Assembly: GCA_016297775.1 (NCBI GenBank)
Contig: JAEDGA010000039.1
Location: 1-11,979 of the forward strand
Direction: 5' to 3'
DNA length: 11,979 nucleotides
Source: Candidatus Methanomethylophilaceae archaeon
GTDB taxonomy: Archaea; Thermoplasmatota; Thermoplasmata; Methanomassiliicoccales; Methanomethylophilaceae
Part shown: positions 1 through 4,623 of the stretch, piece by piece
How the letters are laid out: each line of letters opens with the position of its first letter
Numbering within the stretch: position 1 is the stretch's first letter
Notes under the pieces: model-generated
Seen by the model: the letters and a program-made list of their open reading frames with translations, nothing else
The model's database searches: none
Told to the model about the DNA's origin: nothing
Made by a program: the position numbers and the translations under genes

Positions 1-94
1 CCCACTGGAAGATCTTGTCCATATGTCCGCCTTCCAGTTCCGCCATCTCGTTGGCCAATGCCCTGACGTCAAAGGAACTCATTTCTCTCTTCAT
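1..94 (-). CDS. Rqc2/NEMF-type NFACT protein, N-terminal fragment
   Basis: This is the 5' end of a leftward gene that leaves the window at base 1. From the ATG at 82 it reads MSSFDVRALANEMAELEGG and on to HMDKIFQW, which resembles the start of archaeal NFACT-N proteins (M-SSFD--A-V-EL followed by a VDKIYQ-like stretch). The family (RqcH/Rqc2/NEMF) binds stalled large ribosomal subunits and peptidyl-tRNA in ribosome quality control, and related bacterial and archaeal members add C-terminal alanine tails. In-frame ATGs lie at 121, 100, 94 and 82. I chose 94 (MKREMSS...) because family members often begin with M-K/R-x-x-M-S/T-S. A purine-rich GAAGAGAGAA just before 82 makes that start almost as likely. 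A TATA-like box at 159-166 could drive it. Only about 31 residues are visible, so the family call is a strong impression, not proof. Confidence 0.65.
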   Translation of the reverse strand, partial: MKREMSSFDVRALANEMAELEGGHMDKIFQW

Positions 95-158
95 AAGCAT
101 CTGATAGCAGGGCCATCGCATTAATCTTTGCCCTCTGGCGACTCGTTCGAGGGATACA

Positions 159-166
159 TTTATAAT
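159..166 (+). promoter_or_regulatory. TATA box of tRNA-Thr (possibly shared with the divergent gene)
   Basis: The sequence TTTATAAT is centred about 29 bp before the mature tRNA-Thr 5' end, the usual archaeal TATA-to-start distance. Read on the minus strand it is ATTATAAA, also a good TATA box, and would start a leftward transcript near 133-137, upstream of the Rqc2-like gene. Whether it serves both directions is inference. Confidence 0.6.
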
Positions 167-191
167 TGATGTCACAATAGTCCCCTTTGAC

Positions 192-263
192 GCCGACGTG
201 GCTAAGGGGTATAGCGATGCCTTGGTAAGGCATAGGTCGCGGGTCCGATTCCCGTCGTCGGCT
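192..263 (+). tRNA. tRNA-Thr (anticodon GGU)
   Basis: A complete 72-nt cloverleaf is visible. The acceptor GCCGACG (192-198) pairs with CGTCGGC (256-262), followed by discriminator T263. The D-arm is GCTA/TAGC with loop AGGGGTA, and U8, A14, G18, G19 and A21 are present. The anticodon stem ATGCC/GGCAT encloses TTGGTAA, giving anticodon GGT (224-226), which reads ACC and ACU. The variable loop has 5 nt and the T-stem is GCGGG/CCCGT. G1-C72, C2-G71, G35 and U36 fit threonine identity as known in bacteria. No CCA is encoded and there is no intron. One oddity is the T-loop TCCGATT, which has C rather than U at position 55, normally pseudouridine. Confidence 0.96.
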
Positions 264-266
264 CTC

Positions 267-271
267 TTTTT
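267..271 (+). terminator. Oligo-T terminator of tRNA-Thr
   Basis: Five T residues begin 3 bases after the tRNA discriminator base. Archaeal RNA polymerase stops at short U tracts without needing a hairpin, so this is a sufficient terminator for the tRNA transcript. Confidence 0.6.
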
Positions 272-334
272 ACTTCCAATGCGTAAGACAGCATACTGCA
301 GTTCTTTTCGGATAGCTCGGGATTACGAAGAAAT

Positions 335-360
335 GGTAAGGGGTTGGGGTAAGGTTTTTT
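335..360 (+). other. G-tract cluster followed by six Ts, in the tRNA-Thr/DUF1015 gap
   Basis: Within the roughly 107-bp gene-free stretch after tRNA-Thr, bases 335-354 hold four G tracts (GG, GGGG, GGGG, GG) separated by TAA, TT and TAA, followed directly by T6 at 355-360. The pattern could form a two-layer G-quadruplex in RNA and then a U tract, which would make a back-up terminator for rightward transcription towards the antisense side of the DUF1015 gene. This is sequence pattern only. I see no ORF or other element in the gap. Confidence 0.3.
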
Positions 361-370
361 CCGATCCGGA

Positions 371-1558
371 TCAAAGCATCCTGTAGAACACGAATCCGGA
401 CCAGATCTTGGGGAAGAAGAACGTGGTCTTCTTGGGCATCCTCTTCCCGATCATGGACAGGTCCCAGATGGTCTGGAGGCTGGGATCGTTGAGAAGGATG
501 GCGAGATCGAACTCCTTGTCGGCCATCTTCTTCATGACGGAATCGGCCTCGGCATCGTACGATACGGAGGATTTTCCCTCATCCGCTTTGTAGACGCCGT
601 AGATGATCTTCTCCTGTGCTATGTACGTGTCGAGGTTCCACATCGGATCGCTTTCGGAATCCATGTCGGCCAGGAGGCACTTTCCGGAGCGGAAATAGAG
701 TCCCATCTTGTGGTCCTTGAGTTTGGACATCATGTCCTCGGGAGATTCCGCCTCCTCCACCTTGAGGGTCTTGGAGATCTTCTTGACGGCGCTGTTCTCT
801 CCGATGTCCTCGGCCTTGATCAGTCTGTGTGTGGGCCAGATGACCAGTCCGTCGTCGTCCGATGCGACCATGGTGGCGAGCACGTAGGACTTCTTCTCGT
901 TACCCGGATTCTCGAGGGAGTAGTTGAGGGCGGTCTCGTATCTGTGGTGTCCGTCGGCGATGAGCATCTTCTTGTCGCGCATCTCCTCGGTGATGGATGC
1001 GAGCACCTTTGGATCGGATACTCTGAAGTATTCGTGTCTGACGCCGTCGGTGTCCGTGTAATCGTACAGAGGTTCGGCAGCGGAGGATATGGCTTCGTTG
1101 AGCGAATCGGTGAATCCGTCGTATATTCCGAAGATGGATTCGAGATGGGTCTCCATGTCCCTGAGGAGGTTGAGACGGTCGGCCTTTACCTTGGAAAAGG
1201 TCTCCTCGTGGGGGATGACGTTCCCGTCCTCGAATCTTTCTGTCTTGAGGAGCCCCGCCAATCCGGTCCTGACCCTGACGGTACCGTTGTCGTCGAAGGT
1301 CTGTCTGTAGAGGTAGAACGATTCGGGATCCTGTACCAGAGAACCGTCGGCGATGGCCGCATCCAGTTCCTCCCTGGACTTCTGGTATCTTCCGTTCTCG
1401 GGCATCAGGGTGAACCTGGTCACATTGTGCGGTTTGGACTGGAGCTCGGCGAGGTACTCCGGGCCGATGACATCGTACGGCGGAGATATGCGGTCCTCGA
1501 TGCTCTCATTGTCCTTCAATGCGGGTCTGAATCCGGGGAACGGTACGAACACTACCAT
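371..1558 (-). CDS. DUF1015 family protein
   Basis: This 395-residue cytosolic protein matches the DUF1015 family along its whole length, with no signal peptide or membrane segment. Recognisable family motifs are FPGFRPA near residues 7-13, ISPPYDVI (24-31), NVTRF (45-49), HEETFSKVKADRLNLL (117-132), ADGHHRYETAL (201-211), and the C-terminal MPKKTTFFFPK...GFVF (374-391). The usual family size is about 400 residues, so it is complete. The molecular function is not established to my knowledge. The DGHHR motif resembles the catalytic motif of the ParB/sulfiredoxin-fold serine kinase SerK, so a small-molecule kinase or nucleotide-binding role is a guess. A Shine-Dalgarno GAGGAG (1568-1573) lies 9 nt before the ATG and fixes the start. 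It has its own TATA-like box and is separated from upstream hypE by a terminator, so it is probably monocistronic. Confidence 0.93.
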   Translation of the reverse strand: MVVFVPFPGFRPALKDNESIEDRISPPYDVIGPEYLAELQSKPHNVTRFTLMPENGRYQKSREELDAAIADGSLVQDPESFYLYRQTFDDNGTVRVRTGLAGLLKTERFEDGNVIPHEETFSKVKADRLNLLRDMETHLESIFGIYDGFTDSLNEAISSAAEPLYDYTDTDGVRHEYFRVSDPKVLASITEEMRDKKMLIADGHHRYETALNYSLENPGNEKKSYVLATMVASDDDGLVIWPTHRLIKAEDIGENSAVKKISKTLKVEEAESPEDMMSKLKDHKMGLYFRSGKCLLADMDSESDPMWNLDTYIAQEKIIYGVYKADEGKSSVSYDAEADSVMKKMADKEFDLAILLNDPSLQTIWDLSMIGKRMPKKTTFFFPKIWSGFVFYRML

Positions 1559-1567
1559 GATATGTTA

Positions 1568-1573
1568 CTCCTC
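1568..1573 (-). promoter_or_regulatory. Ribosome binding site of the DUF1015 gene
   Basis: On the minus strand GAGGAG lies 9 nt before the ATG at 1558 and supports that start. Confidence 0.65.
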
Positions 1574-1594
1574 GATGCACACAATCGCGCGCTC

Positions 1595-1602
1595 TATTTA
1601 TT
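1595..1602 (-). promoter_or_regulatory. TATA box of the DUF1015 gene
   Basis: On the minus strand the sequence AATAAATA is centred about 40 bp before the start codon. A start site about 26 bp downstream would leave a short leader of roughly 12-15 nt containing most or all of the Shine-Dalgarno site. Confidence 0.5.
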
Positions 1603-1610
1603 CTGTTTGC

Positions 1611-1624
1611 GAAACACGTGTTTC
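1611..1624. promoter_or_regulatory. 14-bp perfect palindrome upstream of the DUF1015 TATA box
   Basis: GAAACACGTGTTTC is a perfect 14-bp palindrome lying 8 bp upstream (in the leftward sense) of the DUF1015 TATA box, in the short space between that promoter and the hypE terminator. Position and symmetry fit a dimeric regulator site. A palindrome this long is expected by chance about once in 12 kb, so only its location argues for function. Confidence 0.35.
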
Positions 1625-1632
1625 ACGGTAGC

Positions 1633-1663
1633 TTAAAAGAAGGATAAAGGTGCCTTGGGCACC
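1633..1663 (-). terminator. hypE transcription terminator
   Basis: Ten bases after the hypE stop codon the minus strand carries GGTGCC-CAA-GGCACC, a 6-bp hairpin at 1663-1649. It is followed by a T-rich tract TTTATCCTTCTTTT ending near 1634. This is a good intrinsic-type terminator and separates hypE from the DUF1015 gene. Confidence 0.65.
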
Positions 1664-1672
1664 GGTTTGATA

Positions 1673-2722
1673 TCAGCAGATCCTCGGAACGGGATCGCCG
1701 GTAGGGGGCTCGAGAATCCTCTTTCCGCCCACTGCCGTCTTCATGATGACGCGGGGGATCTCGGATTCGGTCGCGTGACCTATGCAGGCGGCATTCTTAC
1801 CCAACGGGTGGGAGTGCAACGCCTTCAGGACCTCCTCTTCCATCTCGGGAACGCAGGCGATCACGACCTTTCCCTCGTTTCCTATGGACAGCGGATCGAT
1901 CCCCAGCATCTCGCAGGCGTTGATCACTCCGTCTCTGAGGGGGATGTCGTTCTCACGGACCTCCATTCCGATACGGGATTTCGCACACCATTCGTTGAGG
2001 GTGTTGGCGAGACCTCCTCTGGTGGGATCCTTCATGGTGACCACTCCTCCGGTCCTCAGTACGTCGGCGATGAGTCCGTTGAGCGGTGCAACATCGCTCT
2101 TGATCTCGCTCTCGAATCCGTAGCCCTCCCTGTAGGACAGGAGTGCCACTCCGTGGTCACCGATGTATCCGGACACGATTATGGAGTCCCCGGGTCTGAC
2201 GTTGTCGTCGGTGGCCCACTTGGAATCCACCTTCCTGTACTGTGAGGCGACCTCGATGTTGTGATCCATGTAAGGGGATCTCTTACCGACCGCGGACGTG
2301 ACCATGAACAGCTGGTCCGCGGAACCAGCATCTACGACCTTCGTGTCCCCGGTGGCTACAGGTACGCCGCATGACCTGCAGGTATCTCCGACGGATCTCA
2401 TCACCCTGTCCACGATCTCCTCATCCAATCCGGCTTCGATGATCAGTGCGCAGGAGATAGCCAGGGGCGTGGCACCCATGACGGAGATGTCGTTGACCGT
2501 ACCTGCGACGGAGAGGGATCCGATGTCCCCTCCGGGGAAGAACAGGGGTTTGACGGTGTGTCCGTCGCTGGTGAACACGATGTCGTCGATGACGGCGGAA
2601 TCGTCCAGAGCGCTCAGGGGAACGGGGAAGTCCATCTTGGGGAAGTGGGCGGTGACATGTTTCGAGATGAAATCCTGCATCACCTCTCCTCCGGACCCGT
2701 GATTCATCGTTATCTTTGCCAT
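1673..2722 (-). CDS. hypE: Hydrogenase maturation factor HypE (carbamoyl dehydratase)
   Basis: HypE takes a carbamoyl group from HypF onto its C-terminal cysteine and dehydrates it with ATP to a thiocyanate, the source of the CN ligands of [NiFe]-hydrogenase. The 349 residues show N-terminal HGSGGEVMQDFI (8-19), LDDSAVI (39-45), GTVNDISVMGA (74-84), GDTKVVD (125-131), SGYIGDHG (184-191), KDPTRGGLAN (231-240), GNEGK (281-285), ALHSHPLGK (301-309) and the terminal PRIC with Cys349 (346-349), so the catalytic cysteine is intact. It is slightly longer than the usual 330-340 residues because of an extra stretch of about 16 residues near 150-175, before VRPGD. No other hyp gene or hydrogenase gene is visible nearby. 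The start is the first ATG, with MAKITMNHGSGG typical of the family. No strong Shine-Dalgarno is visible. Confidence 0.96.
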   Translation of the reverse strand: MAKITMNHGSGGEVMQDFISKHVTAHFPKMDFPVPLSALDDSAVIDDIVFTSDGHTVKPLFFPGGDIGSLSVAGTVNDISVMGATPLAISCALIIEAGLDEEIVDRVMRSVGDTCRSCGVPVATGDTKVVDAGSADQLFMVTSAVGKRSPYMDHNIEVASQYRKVDSKWATDDNVRPGDSIIVSGYIGDHGVALLSYREGYGFESEIKSDVAPLNGLIADVLRTGGVVTMKDPTRGGLANTLNEWCAKSRIGMEVRENDIPLRDGVINACEMLGIDPLSIGNEGKVVIACVPEMEEEVLKALHSHPLGKNAACIGHATESEIPRVIMKTAVGGKRILEPPTGDPVPRIC

Positions 2723-2768
2723 ATCCCTGGCATCTGCAACGTTGAAATTAATCTTATGGCTGAACCAG

Positions 2769-2776
2769 ATAAATAT
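2769..2776 (+). promoter_or_regulatory. TATA box of tRNA-Arg (possibly also hypE)
   Basis: ATAAATAT is centred about 26 bp before the first base of tRNA-Arg, so transcription should start at or next to the mature 5' end. Its complement ATATTTAT could serve hypE on the minus strand with a leader of about 20-25 nt. A weaker alternative for hypE is the AT-rich stretch near 2745-2753, which would give a leaderless message. Confidence 0.6.
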
Positions 2777-2797
2777 GGGTATTCTAATCGCAAATGC

Positions 2798-2869
2798 GGA
2801 CCTGTGAGGTAGAGGATATCCGATCGGTCTTCGGAGCCGAGCACCCGGGTTCGATCCCCGGCAGGTCCG
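2798..2869 (+). tRNA. tRNA-Arg (anticodon UCG)
   Basis: A 72-nt cloverleaf is visible. The acceptor GGACCTG (2798-2804) pairs with CAGGTCC (2862-2868), with discriminator G2869. U8, A14, G15, G18, G19, A20 and A21 are in place. The anticodon stem TCGGT/GCCGA surrounds CTTCGGA, giving TCG (2831-2833), which reads CGA. The T-arm is CCGGG-TTCGATC-CCCGG. A20 and C35 fit arginine identity. The D-stem is weak: only G11-C24 and G12-C23 are Watson-Crick, with A10 opposite G25 and U13 opposite U22. Two more bases on each side (2796-2797 and 2869-2870) extend the acceptor helix in the precursor. No CCA is encoded and there is no intron. Confidence 0.93.
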
Positions 2870-2873
2870 CTTC

Positions 2874-2906
2874 GGCGCCCGCGGTTTCGTCCGCGGGACG
2901 CCTTTT
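2874..2906 (+). terminator. Strong hairpin terminator after tRNA-Arg
   Basis: Starting 5 bases after the tRNA, 11 base pairs (2874-2884 with 2891-2902, one bulged A at 2898) close a 6-nt TTTCGT loop, followed by T4 at 2903-2906. This is a bacterial-looking intrinsic terminator for rightward transcription. It also lies just beyond the stop codon of the leftward MFS gene, but in that direction no T tract follows the stem. Confidence 0.7.
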
Positions 2907-2915
2907 AAAGATCGT

Positions 2916-4421
2916 TCACACCTCTATGGCGTATTCGTCGTCCATGAGGAACGCCAGCGCGACCGCTACAAGGAACACCAATCCGATCGTGAGGAACGCC
3001 AGGCACAGCCCTTCCGCGAAGAGACCCACCACGACATCCGAGAGTGCCTGTGAGAGTCCCATGTCCACGAATCTCAGCAATCCCGTCCCGTGCAGTCCGA
3101 ACGCATCCGCCATGCCGCCGAACATGGTGTCCGCAAAACCGGAATCCATCCTGCTGGCTATGATCAGGGAGAACACCGCTGTACCCATGGTGGATCCTAT
3201 CGAACGCACCAGGCTGACGGAGGATGTGGTCATCCCCACCTCGGACGGTGCCGAACTGTTCTGTACGGCGGCCATGACCACGGATGATACGCAGCCGAGA
3301 CCGAATCCGAACGCGAAGAGGTAGATCTCGAGAAGCAGATTGCTGGGATCGCTCCCCAACGTGGACATCAGCAGCAGCGATGCGGCGATGGTAACCGTAC
3401 CAATGACCGTCCACAGTCTGTATCCCGTCTTGGCCACCAGCATCCCGCTTCCCATGGATGTGATCATCATGCCGACAACCAGTGGTAGGAGCATGAATCC
3501 GCAGGTCATGGTGTCTATGTCGTATACGTAGATCATGTACATCGCGATGAAGGACAGCGTACCCAGCATCGCGAGTCCGTACAGGAGCATTATGGCCATG
3601 GATATTACGACGGTCCTGTTGCGGAACAGTTTGGGTGCCAGGATCGGATCATCGGCACGGTGTTCCACATGGTAGAACAGGATCCCTATCACAATTGCGG
3701 TCACGATCATTCCGAGGGCCTGTAGACTGAGAACGGCGAATTCGTTTCCCACCCATTCGAAGAACAGGAGTATGTCTGCAAGAAGGGCGGTGAGCACGGC
3801 CATGCCGATGTAGTCGATCCTGCCTGTGGGGAGATGGGAGCGCATCGGCAGTTTTCCTACCGTGAACACAAGACATACCGCGATCAGCGGGACGTTGATG
3901 TAGAACACCCATCTCCAGCTTATGTAACTGCAGATGAATCCTCCGACCAGGGGACCTAGTCCGCTTCCGATACCGTACGATGCTCCGAGGATGCCCTGCA
4001 TCTTTCCTCTGTCCTCGGGAGGATACAGATCGGCCACTGCCGCCGTGCACACGGGTACGATGATACCCCCTCCGATACCCTGTATGCATCTGCATACGAT
4101 CAGCATCTCCATACTCTGGGACATACCCGCCAAAACGGAACCGATCAGGAACAGTACAAGACCTATCACCATGAGGGGGCGTCTTCCGAAACGATCGGAC
4201 ATCTTTCCCGATATGGGGATCATGGCGGTCTCGAATAGCAGGAACGCCGTGACCATCCATGAATACAGCGACAGTCCGTCGATGTCCCTGGCGATGACCG
4301 TACCGCATGTACCTATGATCGTACTGTCGAGGCATACCACAGACGTGGCCAATGCCAATCCTATCATGCACAGTCTTCTGGCCCCCGCATCATTGTCGGG
4401 TGTCGCTGTCGTCCCTGTCAT
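2916..4421 (-). CDS. MFS drug exporter, DHA2 (EmrB/QacA) type
   Basis: A 501-residue, 14-helix major facilitator of the DHA2 drug:proton antiporter family, in the cytoplasmic membrane. Motif D1 is LDSTIIGT (31-38) in the first helix, with an in-membrane Asp32. Motif A is GKMSDRFGRRP (72-82), the arginine of motif B is in RCIQGIGGG (111-119), and the antiporter motif C is GSGLGPLVGG (152-161). Hydrophobic segments continue to about residue 492, and the length is normal for the 14-TM class. The substrate cannot be read from sequence. Hydrophobic drugs, bile acids or antimicrobial metabolites are typical for the class. The start is the first ATG with no clear Shine-Dalgarno. An AT-rich TATA-like tract at 4446-4457 is about 30 bp upstream, so the message may be nearly leaderless. 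It is transcribed away from glnN and appears monocistronic. Confidence 0.93.
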   Translation of the reverse strand: MTGTTATPDNDAGARRLCMIGLALATSVVCLDSTIIGTCGTVIARDIDGLSLYSWMVTAFLLFETAMIPISGKMSDRFGRRPLMVIGLVLFLIGSVLAGMSQSMEMLIVCRCIQGIGGGIIVPVCTAAVADLYPPEDRGKMQGILGASYGIGSGLGPLVGGFICSYISWRWVFYINVPLIAVCLVFTVGKLPMRSHLPTGRIDYIGMAVLTALLADILLFFEWVGNEFAVLSLQALGMIVTAIVIGILFYHVEHRADDPILAPKLFRNRTVVISMAIMLLYGLAMLGTLSFIAMYMIYVYDIDTMTCGFMLLPLVVGMMITSMGSGMLVAKTGYRLWTVIGTVTIAASLLLMSTLGSDPSNLLLEIYLFAFGFGLGCVSSVVMAAVQNSSAPSEVGMTTSSVSLVRSIGSTMGTAVFSLIIASRMDSGFADTMFGGMADAFGLHGTGLLRFVDMGLSQALSDVVVGLFAEGLCLAFLTIGLVFLVAVALAFLMDDEYAIEV

Positions 4422-4445
4422 GCCGGGACTGATGAAGGTACACCG

Positions 4446-4457
4446 TATTTCTATTTT
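4446..4457 (-). promoter_or_regulatory. Probable promoter of the MFS gene
   Basis: On the minus strand the sequence AAAATAGAAATA is centred about 30 bp before the start codon. It is TATA-like but not a strong match. Confidence 0.35.
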
Positions 4458-4481
4458 CCAACTGCCTGCCCCCTATGTAGG

Positions 4482-4586
4482 ACGGATTCTCCGTAATGAC
4501 GATCGAAGTCGATGGGTCATTCCGTACGGGGCTCATGACGCATACACCGATCATGTCCGTACACACCTTCGCGGAGCGCGCATTCC
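4482..4586. promoter_or_regulatory. Repeated TCCGT motifs in the glnN upstream region
   Basis: The 202-bp divergent space between the MFS gene and glnN carries TCCGT on the plus strand four times (from 4490, 4521, 4556 and 4582). Two copies sit in the longer CATTCCGT (4518-4525, 4579-4586) and two in TCCGTAC. The first forms an inverted repeat ACGGA-TTC-TCCGT at 4482-4494. The last copy directly abuts the glnN TATA box. They may bind a regulator of glnN. No GGAA-N6-TTCC operator of the methanogen nitrogen repressor NrpR is visible. Confidence 0.35.
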
Positions 4587-4588
4587 GT

Positions 4589-4596
4589 CATTATAT
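4589..4596 (+). promoter_or_regulatory. TATA box of glnN
   Basis: TTATATTA is centred about 31 bp before the ATG at 4624. With a start site 25-28 bp downstream the message would have about 3-6 untranslated bases, so glnN is leaderless or nearly so. No Shine-Dalgarno precedes the ATG. Confidence 0.65.
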
Positions 4597-4623
4597 TATC
4601 TTGGTCCCGATACGTACCATATC

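Noticed and set aside
363..372. GATCCGGATC palindrome at the DUF1015 stop
   Set aside because: A 10-bp palindrome is expected many times in 12 kb, and this one overlaps coding sequence at the stop codon.
710..1636. A 308-codon open frame antisense to the DUF1015 gene
   Set aside because: Repetitive Val/Gly/Leu/Asp composition; the opposite strand encodes a full family match with a ribosome binding site.
3934..4623. Possible long N-terminal extension of glutamine synthetase into the MFS region
   Set aside because: The frame is open only as a shadow of the MFS gene. The family start, normal GSIII length and the TATA box at 4589-4596 all place the start at 4624.
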